DNA of 35,080 nucleotides from Myxococcales bacterium (lineage in GTDB: Bacteria; Myxococcota_A; Polyangia; JAHFDS01). The stretch is taken from assembly GCA_023248855.1 (NCBI GenBank), contig JAHFDS010000027.1, positions 1 to 35,080 of the forward strand, given 5' to 3'. Shown piece after piece: positions 24,721-33,379 of the stretch; positions within the stretch are counted from its first letter, which is position 1, and every line of letters starts with the position of its first letter. A program made the position numbers and the translations under genes. A model generated the notes under the pieces. It was not told the origin of the DNA. It did not search any database and saw nothing but the letters and a program-made list of their open reading frames with translations.

Positions 24721-25746
24721 ATGCAAGTCCTGGGAATCGAGAGCTCCTGTGACGAGACCGCCGCTGCGATCGTCGAGGACGCGGGTCCCGGCTTCACGGT
24801 GCGCAGCGATGTCGTCTCCTCCCAGGTCGAGCTGCACGCCGCCTATGGCGGTGTGGTTCCTGAGGTTGCGTCCCGGCATCACCTGACCAACATCGCGCCG
24901 GTGGTGGCACAGGCCCTGGCTCTCGCGAGGACGGGCCTGGAGGCACTGGATGGCATCGCGGTGACTCGGGGTCCAGGTCTGATCGGCGCGCTCTTGGTGG
25001 GCGTGCAGTTCGGCAAGGCGCTGGCCTACGCGCGCGGCCTGCCGCTCGTCGGTGTCAACCATCTGGAGGGGCACTTGACGTCTGTCTTCCTGCAAACGGG
25101 GGAGGATTCTCCTCTTGCCACCCCGGGGTTTCCCCATGTCGCGCTGTTGTGCTCGGGCGGCCACACCGAGATCCATCTGGTGCATGACTTCGGCCAGATG
25201 CGCTTGCTGGGTGCCACGCGAGATGATGCGGCCGGGGAGGCGTTCGACAAGGGAGGGAAGATGCTGGGGCTCGGTTACCCCGGCGGAGTGAAGATCGAGG
25301 CCCTGGCCCACGGCGGCGATCCGGGAGCCATCAAATTTCCGCGCTCCTTTCGGGGGAGCTCGCTGGAGTTCTCGTTTTCCGGCCTCAAGACCGCTCTGGC
25401 GATCTGGCTGCGCGATCATGGGCGACCCGAAGGCCCCGGGCTTGCCGACCTCTGTGCGAGCTATCAAGCCGCAATCATCGAGGTGCTCGTCGATAAGGTG
25501 ATCCGGGCAGCAGAGTTGGCGCAGACGCCACGGATCGTCCTGGCGGGTGGCGTGGCGGCCAACAAGACTCTCCAGCAGAGGCTGCGCGAGGAGGCGAGCG
25601 TTTCGGGCTGTGAGCTGTTCGTTCCACCTCTCGCGCACTGCACCGACAATGCCGGGATGATCGCGGCGGCCGGACTCATGCGGCTGCGCCGGGGCGAACG
25701 CGCCGGGCTCGACCTCAACGCGGACGCGAGCCTCGCCCTCGGATGA
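24721..25746 (+). CDS. tsaD: tRNA threonylcarbamoyladenosine transferase TsaD
   Basis: 341 residues from ATG 24721 (MQVLGIESSCDETAAAIVED); the frame is open to 24658 but the family begins here. With TsaB/TsaE it transfers threonylcarbamoyl to A37 of ANN-decoding tRNAs. The metal ligands are in NHLEGHL (His114, His118); other ASKHA-fold motifs are IESSCDET (6-13), LLCSGGHTEIHLV, EFSFSGLKTALA and LAGGVAANKTLQQRL, with HCTDNAGMIA near the end. The stop overlaps rsmA by 4 nt (ATGA), so tsaD-rsmA-mutM form a coupled operon. Confidence 0.96.
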   Translation: MQVLGIESSCDETAAAIVEDAGPGFTVRSDVVSSQVELHAAYGGVVPEVASRHHLTNIAPVVAQALALARTGLEALDGIAVTRGPGLIGALLVGVQFGKALAYARGLPLVGVNHLEGHLTSVFLQTGEDSPLATPGFPHVALLCSGGHTEIHLVHDFGQMRLLGATRDDAAGEAFDKGGKMLGLGYPGGVKIEALAHGGDPGAIKFPRSFRGSSLEFSFSGLKTALAIWLRDHGRPEGPGLADLCASYQAAIIEVLVDKVIRAAELAQTPRIVLAGGVAANKTLQQRLREEASVSGCELFVPPLAHCTDNAGMIAAAGLMRLRRGERAGLDLNADASLALG

Positions 25747-26543
25747 GCTACCCGACCCCTCGCGAGCTGCTGGCGCGGTACGGACTGCGGCCCAAGAAGA
25801 GCTGGGGGCAGAACTTCCTGCTCGACGAGCGCGTCTACGCGACGCTGGTCGAATCCGTCGCGGTGGGCCCGGGCGAGACGGTGGTGGAGATCGGGGCCGG
25901 TCTTGGCACGCTGACGGCCCGACTCTGTGGGACCGGCGCGAAGGTGGTCGCGATCGAGCGCGACCGCGACATGGCGATGGTCCTGCGTGCGGAGCTCCCG
26001 GCGGTCGAGCTTCTGGAGGAAAATGCCCTCGAGCTCGACCTGGCGCGGCTTGCTGAGCGTGCGGGAGCCCCGGTGGCCGTCATCGGCAACTTGCCGTATC
26101 AGATCGCCAGCCCCATCGTGCTGCGTGCCCTAGCCCAGCACGCGTCGATGAAGCGGCTCGTGGTCATGCTCCAGCGCGAGGTCGCGGAGCGCGTGGTCGC
26201 GCGTGCGGACACGGAGGCCTACGGCGCACTGTCCATCTTGTGCCAGATATTCGCCAAAGCAGATATAATACGCATGGTGCCTGCGACGGCGTTTCATCCG
26301 CCGCCGCGCGTCGAAAGTGCGATCGTGCGCCTGGTGCCGGAGGTTGCGGGTCCAGACGTGCTGCCGGACGTCGATCGCTTCCGCCGGGTGGTGGATGCCG
26401 CGTTTCGCATGCGCCGCAAGATGTTGCGCAATGCCCTGTCGGGCCTGGTGGATGCCGCGGCGTTCGCGCGCGCGGGGATTGACCCCGCTCGCCGAGGGGA
26501 GACGTTGACGGTGGCGGAGTTCGCGCGGCTGGCGCGATCCTGA
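25743..26543 (+). CDS. rsmA: 16S rRNA (adenine1518/1519-N6,N6)-dimethyltransferase
   Basis: 266 residues. RsmA (KsgA) dimethylates two adjacent adenines at the 3' end of 16S rRNA late in 30S assembly. Motifs: KKSWGQNFLLD (18-28), SAM-binding EIGAGLGTLTA (49-59), NLPYQIASP (116-124, the catalytic NLPY box), and FHPPPRVESAIVRL. Start and stop each overlap neighbours (ATGA with tsaD, TGATG with mutM). Length is normal. Confidence 0.96.
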   Translation: MSYPTPRELLARYGLRPKKSWGQNFLLDERVYATLVESVAVGPGETVVEIGAGLGTLTARLCGTGAKVVAIERDRDMAMVLRAELPAVELLEENALELDLARLAERAGAPVAVIGNLPYQIASPIVLRALAQHASMKRLVVMLQREVAERVVARADTEAYGALSILCQIFAKADIIRMVPATAFHPPPRVESAIVRLVPEVAGPDVLPDVDRFRRVVDAAFRMRRKMLRNALSGLVDAAAFARAGIDPARRGETLTVAEFARLARS

Positions 26544-27373
26544 TGCCCGAGCTACCCGAGGTGGAGACCACCGCGCGCGAGCTCGAGCGTCGGGTGCGCG
26601 GGCGGCGCGTGATCGATGTGGTGCTCTCGGGGGCCAGGCTGCGCCTTGGACGCGCCGTGGATGCCGCGGGTGTGGATCGCGCGGCGCGTGGGCGGCGGAT
26701 CACGCGGGTGTGGCGCCGAGCGAAGTACCTGGTGATCGAGCTCGACGACCAGGCGCTCCTCGTGCACCTCGGCATGAGCGGGCGATTGCTGGTGCACCCG
26801 GTGGCGCTCGTTCGACCACCGCACACGCACCTCGTGTTGGTCCTCGAAGGGCGCGAAGAGATCCGGTTCATCGATCCGCGGCGCTTCGGTCTCGTCCGGC
26901 CGTACGCCCTCGCCGAGCTGGCCGCCGCCGAGGAGCTGGCGGAGCTCGGGCCGGAGCCGCTTTCACCCGAGCTCACTGCGGAGGACTTCTGGCAGGCCCT
27001 GCGTGGCACCCAGGGCGCGCGCGTCAAATCGGTCCTGCTCGATCAGCGACACATCGCGGGGGTCGGGAACATCTACGCGTGCGAGGCCCTGTTCGTTGCC
27101 GGCATTCATCCGGGCCTTGTGGCGCGAGGGTTGTCGAGACCCAGAGCCGAGGCGTTGCTCGAGGCGGTGCGGGTCGTGCTGCGCAGAGGCCTCGAGAATC
27201 GTGGCACCACGCTGCGTGACTACGCCGCGCCCGACGGACAGGGAGCCAACCAGCAGGCACTCGAGGTCTTCGCGCGGGAGGGCAAGCCCTGCAAGCGCTG
27301 CGGTCGGATGGTGCGCCGGATGGCGCAGGGCGGACGCTCGACCTTCTACTGTCCCGGCTGCCAGCGCCGGTGA
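26543..27373 (+). CDS. mutM: Formamidopyrimidine-DNA glycosylase (Fpg)
   Basis: 276 residues. This glycosylase/AP lyase removes 8-oxoguanine and FapyG. The N-terminal PELPEVETTARELE gives the catalytic Pro and Glu after Met removal; RRAKYLVIEL contains the conserved lysine; LLDQRHIAGVGNIYACEALF is the helix-two-turn-helix region. The C-terminal zinc finger is intact (CKRC and CPGC). It overlaps rsmA by one base. The 3' end overlaps the convergent rnhB by 28 bp. Length is typical. Confidence 0.96.
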   Translation: MPELPEVETTARELERRVRGRRVIDVVLSGARLRLGRAVDAAGVDRAARGRRITRVWRRAKYLVIELDDQALLVHLGMSGRLLVHPVALVRPPHTHLVLVLEGREEIRFIDPRRFGLVRPYALAELAAAEELAELGPEPLSPELTAEDFWQALRGTQGARVKSVLLDQRHIAGVGNIYACEALFVAGIHPGLVARGLSRPRAEALLEAVRVVLRRGLENRGTTLRDYAAPDGQGANQQALEVFAREGKPCKRCGRMVRRMAQGGRSTFYCPGCQRR

Positions 27374-28005
27374 TCTCGGGGCACTGCGGGCTGGGCATGG
27401 ATGCGCCAGCTGCTCCTGGTTTCCGGTGGCAGTCGCCCGTGCGTGTCGAGGTGCGCCGCGAGGAAACGCATCGTCGGGGCATTGACGTAGCCGCCGCCGG
27501 TCAGGAGGCCAAACCGCTTCCGGTAACGGGCGACGATGCACGCGAAGAGCTCGTCGCGGCGCACCTTCGCGAGCAGGCTCGCCGCAGCCACGGCGGCGTG
27601 GGCGTCTTCCGCACGGTCGAGCGCGCGGAGATGGGGGTGCTCGGCGCACAGGGGCCCGAACAGGCGAGCGCCGTCACACAGGACGCGCGTGGCCGAACCG
27701 CCGATGCGGGTCAGGATCTCGCGCGCGATGGCGCGCTCGAGGACGTTGAGCTCGCCGCGGGACGCGTGGGCGTCGACCTCCTCGACGCCGGCCACGCGCA
27801 CGTGGACCGCGGTGGCGTGGGCCAGGATCCTGGGGATGAGCTGGCTCCGGGCGGCGTGGGCGGTGGGGCCGACGAAGCGCTTGGAGTCGGTGACGCCAGC
27901 GCGGGTGAGGGCCGACGCGGCGCGGGGGGAGAGCAGGACCCCCGCGAGCACCATGGGCCCGAGCACGGGGCCGCGTCCCGCCTCGTCGATGCCGAGCGTC
28001 AGCAT
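27346..28005 (-). CDS. rnhB: Ribonuclease HII
   Basis: 219 residues from ATG 28005; an in-frame start at 28053 would add 16 residues inside the upstream gene. It cuts RNA in RNA-DNA hybrids and at single ribonucleotides. Catalytic residues are visible: Asp7 and Glu8 in GIDEAGRGPVLGPM, an Asp in VLCDGARLF, and an Asp in AEDAHAAVAAASLLAKVRRD. The start overlaps the stop of the TPR-dynamin gene by 7 nt, so it is the last gene of that coupled cluster. The end overlaps mutM by 28 bp. The tail (RSSWRIHAQPAVPRDHR) is longer than usual. Confidence 0.93.
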   Translation of the reverse strand: MLTLGIDEAGRGPVLGPMVLAGVLLSPRAASALTRAGVTDSKRFVGPTAHAARSQLIPRILAHATAVHVRVAGVEEVDAHASRGELNVLERAIAREILTRIGGSATRVLCDGARLFGPLCAEHPHLRALDRAEDAHAAVAAASLLAKVRRDELFACIVARYRKRFGLLTGGGYVNAPTMRFLAAHLDTHGRLPPETRSSWRIHAQPAVPRDHRRWQPGQ

Positions 28006-30380
28006 GCCTGGTGCCGTCGGGCGGCTGCCGCGAGGTCGGCGAGTGGCTCGCACTGCGCCCAGCCGACCGCAAGCGCCTCGGCGTGTGCGCGTCTTGCCGC
28101 GCGCTCGAGCGCCGCCGAATCCGCTCGGGCGGCGGCGTCGAGCGCCGCCGAGAAGGGAGCCCAGAGCTCGCCTTCGAGATCGAGCGCGAGCGCGCGGTCG
28201 AGCGCGCGGGCGATGGTCGCCTCGTCGAGCGCGAGCGAGGGCAGCACGTCCGTGAAGAACCCACCCAGGCGGCCGCCCCGGAGCGTTCCGCGGAAGAACG
28301 CCGTGGCGCGATCGAAGACCGGGGCGGTGGGCCCGGCCAGCGAGCCGAGCGCGGGGGCCAGCCGGTCGCGGCTGGCGGCCAGCACCCGCTCGAGGGCGTC
28401 CTCCAGGGAGTCCCGAAGGAAATCGCGGTCGGCGGCGGTGGCACCGTGCCCGGAGAACAGGCGACCGGGTCGGAGGAAGCCGAGCACCTCGTGCGCCGCG
28501 GCGGTGAGAGCGCGCTCGATGTCCGCGACCAGGCGTCCGCGCTCGACCGGGAGCAGACGGGTGTGGACCTCGGCGGTCCGCGTGGCGTCCGCGCGCAGCT
28601 GCGCGCGCAGCGAGAGCTCGCGCTCGATGTGCTGGAGCCGCAGCTCCTCGGGGGCGACCCGGGCGGCGAGGGCCGCAGCGGCGAGGCGCTCGGCCGCGCG
28701 CGCGCGCACGATGTCGCGACTCCTGGAGAACAGTCGGGCCTCGAGCAGGGCGCGGAGCTCGACCAGGTGACCGCCACCTCCCTGGGCGAGGCGAGCCGAG
28801 AACGGCTGCACTGCGGAGACCCGATCGCCGACGGTCCTTTGCAGGTGGCCGAGCACCTGGGACACCTCGGTGCCGTCGGCGCGATCCACCTTGTTGAGGA
28901 CGGCGACGGTGCGAGACCGCACGGACTCTGAGAGCTGGTCGAGGATGGTCGCCTCGGAGCGCTTGCCGGCCTGGTCGACGGAAAAGAGCCAGACGATCGC
29001 GTCGGCCTCGGCCAGGAAGGCGCGCGTCTGGGCTTCGTGCTCGGGCAGGAGGGAATTAAGGCCGGGCGTGTCGATGACGTGCACGCGCTCGAGGACGCCG
29101 AGGGGCAGGGACCACTCCACGAAGCGGACGTGGCCCAACCCAGCCGCCTCGATGGCCGCTGGGACGTCCGGGAACGGGGTGTCGATCGTTCGATCGTCGG
29201 CGAGGTGAAGCCGTGCGCGTCGCGTCGGCCCGAAGCGAAACACGTGGAGCGTGGCGGTCGTGGGGGTGATCCCCGTCGCGGCGATCTCCTCACCGAGCAA
29301 GGCGTTGACGAAGGAGCTCTTGCCGACGTTGAACTCGCCCACGACCGCGAGGGTCATGGGGCGCTCGAGCTCCCGCCCCAGGGCCTCGCACAGCGGGGCG
29401 AGTGGTGCGCAGGCGGCCGCCCGTCGCAGCAGGCCCGGCATGTCGTCGGGCAGCGCCGGGGCATCGCGGGGCCTGGCCAGGACGGCCCGCGCCACCGGGT
29501 CGTCACCGGCGCACGCGGCCCACGTATCGGCGCGCGCGAGCTGCCCCGCGCGCAACGCGACGTCCATCGCGGCGCGGAAGGCGCTCTCGGGTGCGCGCTC
29601 GTCGAGCAGCTGAGCGAACGCGTCGGCGGCGAGCGGCCAGCCCTCGGCAGCGGCGTGCAGCTCGGCGAGCTGAAGACGCGCTGCGCGATCCTCGCGATCG
29701 AGGCCGAGCGCGCGAAGGACGGCCTCGTGCGCACCGGAAAGGTCGCCACGCTGGCGCCTGGCGCGCGACAGACCGAGGAAGGCCTCTCCGTGCGAGGGGT
29801 CAACCGCCGTGGCGCGCTCGAACGCGGTGACGGCCTCACCCGGCTCGCCGGCGGCGAGCGCGAGGTGACCGATCTCGGCGAGCAGATCCGCGTCACGCGG
29901 TGAAAGGGGAACGCCCTCGAGACGGGCCGCGTGGCGTCGCGCCAGGACGAGGGCGGCGCGGGGCTGCTGATCTCGCGCGAACGCGCGCCACAGATCGGGC
30001 CACGCGCCGTCGAGCGTGTCCGCCGCCTTGCGGAGCTCGCGGATGGCGCGCCCGAGCTCGCCTCGGCGAAGGGCGAGCCGCCCTCGCTCCCAGGCCACCC
30101 GGGCGGCCAAGGGCCCCTGGGCCCACCGCGCGGCAGTGATGAGCGCCTCCGCGGCGCGGGGGTCGTCCCCCTGCTTGGCGTGCAGACGCGCCAGCGCGAA
30201 GGCCACTCGCGGGTGCTCGGGCGCTTCTGCGGCCGGCAGCGCGAGCGCATCGCTGGCGGCTTCGAGATCGCCGCCATCGAGGGCCGATTCCGCCGCCTCG
30301 AGTCGCTGGGCCGCCTGCGCAGACAGCCCAGGCTCGGCGAGCTGCCCCAGCGTCTGCCCTAGTCGGTCGAGGAAGCCCAC
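27999..30380 (-). CDS. Dynamin-like GTPase with N-terminal TPR domain
   Basis: 793 residues from GTG 30380, overlapping the end of the second GTPase gene by 22 nt. Residues about 20-300 are helical TPR-like repeats (for example HLALAAGEPGEAVTAFERAT followed by AVDPSHGEAFLGLSRARRQ). A dynamin-type G domain follows: G1 GEFNVGKSS (348-356), G2 TGITPTT (369-375), G3 DTPG (437-440), G4 NKVD (496-499). The C-terminal about 250 residues are helical, with coiled-coil-like stretches around HIERELSLRAQLRADATRT. GEFNxGKSS and TGITPTT are shared with bacterial dynamin-like proteins and with the neighbour. No obvious transmembrane helix is seen, so it may act with the partner at membranes. TPR-dynamin fusions are unusual to me. 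Confidence 0.85.
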   Translation of the reverse strand: MGFLDRLGQTLGQLAEPGLSAQAAQRLEAAESALDGGDLEAASDALALPAAEAPEHPRVAFALARLHAKQGDDPRAAEALITAARWAQGPLAARVAWERGRLALRRGELGRAIRELRKAADTLDGAWPDLWRAFARDQQPRAALVLARRHAARLEGVPLSPRDADLLAEIGHLALAAGEPGEAVTAFERATAVDPSHGEAFLGLSRARRQRGDLSGAHEAVLRALGLDREDRAARLQLAELHAAAEGWPLAADAFAQLLDERAPESAFRAAMDVALRAGQLARADTWAACAGDDPVARAVLARPRDAPALPDDMPGLLRRAAACAPLAPLCEALGRELERPMTLAVVGEFNVGKSSFVNALLGEEIAATGITPTTATLHVFRFGPTRRARLHLADDRTIDTPFPDVPAAIEAAGLGHVRFVEWSLPLGVLERVHVIDTPGLNSLLPEHEAQTRAFLAEADAIVWLFSVDQAGKRSEATILDQLSESVRSRTVAVLNKVDRADGTEVSQVLGHLQRTVGDRVSAVQPFSARLAQGGGGHLVELRALLEARLFSRSRDIVRARAAERLAAAALAARVAPEELRLQHIERELSLRAQLRADATRTAEVHTRLLPVERGRLVADIERALTAAAHEVLGFLRPGRLFSGHGATAADRDFLRDSLEDALERVLAASRDRLAPALGSLAGPTAPVFDRATAFFRGTLRGGRLGGFFTDVLPSLALDEATIARALDRALALDLEGELWAPFSAALDAAARADSAALERAARRAHAEALAVGWAQCEPLADLAAAARRHQAC

Positions 30381-32074
30381 AGCCCGTCGCGTAGCGCCCG
30401 CAGCGCTCGTTCGACCTCGGCGACCTCGGCGACCTCGGTGTCCACCTGGGCGCGCACGCTCTCTTCACTCTGCGCGCCCGCGCGCCGATCGGACAGGGCC
30501 CGCTCGAGCACCTCGGTGACCGCCTGGCGCAGGCGCAGGCCCGCCTCGACGATGAAGGCGCCGAGTCGCGCCGCGAAGTCGTCGATGGCTTCGTCGAGCT
30601 TGGGGCCGATGGCGCCGGTGGCCTTGGCAATGGCCTCCGGGCCGAGGGCCCTGGCCTGGTCCTTGATCTGCTTGCCCAGGCGCGCTCGAAGGACCGCGGC
30701 CACGATGGGCGTCGCGAGCGCGAGCAGCCCTCCCGCGAGCCCGCGCGCGAAGAAGAGCAGCGTCGTTCCGAAGGCGCCGAGCGCGAACACGGACGCGTCG
30801 TACTTGAGCGAGTCGACCTGGAAGTCGACCTTGCCGACCTCGGGGCCGAGCTCTCGGGCCACGGCGCCGAGCGCTCGGGAGACCTCGTCGTTCGCCAGCG
30901 CGACGATCTCCTCGGCCAGCGCCTCGAGCCGCACGGCGAGCCGCTCCCCTTCGCGCTCCACCCACTCGCGGAGCTTCTCCTCGATGAAGGGCGCGAGGTA
31001 GCGCTGCACGTCGTCGGCATCGACGCCGTCGATCTCCACGGGCAGGACCCGCTGGAACGCCGCGGAGAATTCGTGGAGATCGCCGCGCACGAGCGCCTTG
31101 GCGGCGCCGCACTCGTCGCGGATGCGCTGCTCGAAACCGCGCAGCTGCTGCACGGTGACCTCGAGCTCCGCATGAAGCCGTGCCACCTTGGCCTCGAGCT
31201 CGCCGAGCGCGAGCGCCGCCGTCCCGCGGCGGATGCCGAGCGCTTCGCGCAGGTAGGCGGCGGCGCGCAGGCCCCCCGAGACCGCGTGATCGACCACCAG
31301 GCGCGGCCGGTCCTCGGCCAGCAAGCGGCCGATCTGCGCCTCGAGCGCGATGAAGCCGTCCGGATCCTCGCCCGAGTCGGCGGGACGTAGGGCCTGGCCG
31401 CTGCCGATGGCCTCGAGGCGCTGGCGGGCGCTGATGGGAAACAGGAGCGGGTCCGGGACCAGGGCCTCGAGATGGCGCCGCACGAAGGTGAGCACCTCGC
31501 CGAGCTCTCCCGCGTCTAGCCGGTCGGCCTTGTTGACGGCGAACAGCAGCCGCTCCCGCGTCCCACGCAGGACGCGCGACGAGAGGAACTGGCGCTCGCT
31601 CTCCGTCAGCGCCTGGGTCGCGTCGAGCACTACCAGGACGGCGTCGGCGCGAGGAAGGATGCCGTAGGTGATCTCGGCGCGCTGCTCCGACAGGTCGTTC
31701 ACGCCCGGCGTGTCGACCAGCATCGTCCGTGCTTCGAGGATGGGCGCCGGCCAGCCGACCTCGAGCGCGCCATCGGCTCGCCGGGTCTTCGTGCTCTCGG
31801 AGGCGAAGCGGACGATCTGGAGCGTCTCGGTGGTGGGCGTGATGCCGGTCTCCAGCACCTGTGCCCCGAGCAGCGCGTTGATGACCGAGCTCTTGCCACG
31901 GTTGAATTCCCCCACCACGACGAGCTGCACCTCGTCCTCGGCCAGCTTGCGCGAGGTGGCGCCGCGAAGCTCGACGGCCAGGCCCGACACGCCCGCGCGA
32001 TCGGCGAGCGCGGCCAGTCGCTCGAGGGTCTGCAGCGTCGCGCTGCGCGCCTTGGCGAGCGCCTCGGGGTTCAT
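30359..32074 (-). CDS. Bacterial dynamin-like GTPase with hydrophobic paddle
   Basis: 571 residues from ATG 32074, which overlaps the stop of the M48-like gene (ATGA); the frame is open to 32236 but only inside that gene. G domain: G1 GEFNRGKSS (55-63), G2 TGITPTT (77-83), G3 DTPG (121-124), G4 NKAD (181-184). After it come long helices (for example residues 286-325) and one hydrophobic stretch at about 429-462 (SVFALGAFGTTLLFFARG and on), placed like the membrane-inserting paddle of cyanobacterial BDLP. The C-terminal helix is acidic. Bacterial dynamins of this kind often occur as adjacent pairs that form heteromers; its partner would be the TPR-containing GTPase. Membrane remodelling or repair is inferred. 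Confidence 0.88.
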   Translation of the reverse strand: MNPEALAKARSATLQTLERLAALADRAGVSGLAVELRGATSRKLAEDEVQLVVVGEFNRGKSSVINALLGAQVLETGITPTTETLQIVRFASESTKTRRADGALEVGWPAPILEARTMLVDTPGVNDLSEQRAEITYGILPRADAVLVVLDATQALTESERQFLSSRVLRGTRERLLFAVNKADRLDAGELGEVLTFVRRHLEALVPDPLLFPISARQRLEAIGSGQALRPADSGEDPDGFIALEAQIGRLLAEDRPRLVVDHAVSGGLRAAAYLREALGIRRGTAALALGELEAKVARLHAELEVTVQQLRGFEQRIRDECGAAKALVRGDLHEFSAAFQRVLPVEIDGVDADDVQRYLAPFIEEKLREWVEREGERLAVRLEALAEEIVALANDEVSRALGAVARELGPEVGKVDFQVDSLKYDASVFALGAFGTTLLFFARGLAGGLLALATPIVAAVLRARLGKQIKDQARALGPEAIAKATGAIGPKLDEAIDDFAARLGAFIVEAGLRLRQAVTEVLERALSDRRAGAQSEESVRAQVDTEVAEVAEVERALRALRDGLWASSTD

Positions 32075-32961
32075 CGCATCACCCCGAGTAGCTCCGCGGT
32101 TTGCTTGTCGCACTCCTCCGCGGACAGGCCGCTCGCCTCGCCGAGCAGGCTCCGATAGTACGAGGATGCGGCGAACGTGCGCAGGGCCGCCAGGCGCTTC
32201 GGTAGATAGGGCTCGGCGGCCAGCATCTCCGTCCATCGGCCGACCGAGGCGCGTTGCTCGTCGAGCTGCTTGAGGTATTCCTCGACGTCGAGCGCGGCGG
32301 CGAGCTGGCTCGAGCCCACGGTCAGCTGGACCAGCGCCCGCTCGGCGAGCCCGAGGTCACGGAGCACACAGAGACCAGCGCGGTCGCACGTGATCTCGGC
32401 CCGGCGCGCCCACGCCCGAAGGGCGATCACCGCGGGCTTGACCACCCAGCGGACGAAGTGCTGCGCGGCGTAGGAGAGGTGGTACAGGGCGGTCGTGTAG
32501 AGCACGTGATCGTTCTGCAGGTGCGCGCACTCGCGACCCAGCACGAAGGCGAGCGCGTCGTCGGAGAATCCTTCCGCCGAGGCGGTGGACAGGACGACCA
32601 GCGCCTCATCGGGCGTGCCGAGCGTCTGCGCGGGCACCGACAGCTTCGGCGAGACGTAGAGGGTCGGCGGCGGGACCCGAAGCGCCTCGGCCGCGCGCGC
32701 GCACGCCGCGTGGATGCGCGGGAACTGCCGGTCGGACACCTTGACCGCGGTCCCGAGCAGCTCTGCGCGCGAGACGCCACGCCAGAGGCGCACGGTCGCC
32801 TCGATGGCGAGCGTGACCGGACGGAGCCGCCCGAGGGTGCGCCGGACGCGGAGGTCGCCGCCGAACGCGTAGGCTTCGCCCTCGCGACGGCGAGCTTCGG
32901 TCTGGCTGCGGCGGCGGGCCACGTAGCGACGGAAGGACAGGTCGATCGCCGGGTCGCTCAT
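32071..32961 (-). CDS. M48 (Ste24-like) peptidase-family protein with altered HExxH motif
   Basis: 296 residues from ATG 32961, one base after the stop of the lipoprotein gene. The fold pattern is that of M48 metalloproteases: a region with YVSPKLSVPAQTLG and VVLSTASAEGFSDDALAFVL, the zinc motif region, hydrophobic helices, and RRAEITCDRAGL with Glu189 in the place of the third ligand. The zinc motif reads RECAH (143-147): the first His is Arg, while Glu144 and His147 remain. It may be an inactive homologue or use different chemistry. There is no signal peptide, and one or two hydrophobic segments (about 158-183) may associate with membrane. It is coupled by a 4-nt overlap to the dynamin-like gene. 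Confidence 0.75.
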   Translation of the reverse strand: MSDPAIDLSFRRYVARRRSQTEARRREGEAYAFGGDLRVRRTLGRLRPVTLAIEATVRLWRGVSRAELLGTAVKVSDRQFPRIHAACARAAEALRVPPPTLYVSPKLSVPAQTLGTPDEALVVLSTASAEGFSDDALAFVLGRECAHLQNDHVLYTTALYHLSYAAQHFVRWVVKPAVIALRAWARRAEITCDRAGLCVLRDLGLAERALVQLTVGSSQLAAALDVEEYLKQLDEQRASVGRWTEMLAAEPYLPKRLAALRTFAASSYYRSLLGEASGLSAEECDKQTAELLGVMR

Positions 32962-32962
32962 G

Positions 32963-33346
32963 CTATTCGTCGCGCTCCTCCGAGGCGTCTTCTTCGTCCG
33001 AGGCCTCCGTGCGATCCGGCTTGACGCCAAGGAGGCGACGTCGCCGCTCGGCCAGCGCGTGCTGGCGATCGGCCTGGCGCTGCTCGGCCCGCCCGAGCGG
33101 CCTTGCCGGGCCCGCTGGCACCGCCCCCGGATCGTCGTTGTCGGGATCCTCGGCGTCCACGTCGTCTTCGTCGATCAGCTCGGCGAGCAGGGGATCTTCC
33201 TCGTCGCCATCGAGGGCGCGGCTGTTGACGTCGGCGGACCGGTCGGGGCGCAGACTCTCGCTCTGGCCGAGCTCGGAGCCGACCTGCATCTGCGGCTGCC
33301 CGCTGGCGCACCCCCAGAGCACCGTGGATAGGACGAGCGGGCGCAT
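32963..33346 (-). CDS. Small acidic lipoprotein
   Basis: 127 residues. The start MRPLVLSTVLWGCASG has a short hydrophobic stretch and a lipobox-like LWGC, so Cys13 is the likely lipidated residue. The signal peptide is unusually short. The mature part is strongly acidic in the middle (LLAELIDEDDVDAEDPDNDD) with an Arg/Gln/Ala helix (GRAEQRQADRQHALAERRRR) and an acidic end, all probably disordered or helical. No domain is recognised. It lies 33 bp after the membrane-protein gene and one base before the M48-like gene, so it belongs to the same cluster. Role unknown; it may anchor or recruit a partner at the envelope. Confidence 0.7.
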   Translation of the reverse strand: MRPLVLSTVLWGCASGQPQMQVGSELGQSESLRPDRSADVNSRALDGDEEDPLLAELIDEDDVDAEDPDNDDPGAVPAGPARPLGRAEQRQADRQHALAERRRRLLGVKPDRTEASDEEDASEERDE

Positions 33347-33379
33347 GCGGGCAGTATAGCGCTCCGCGCGGATGGCGCC

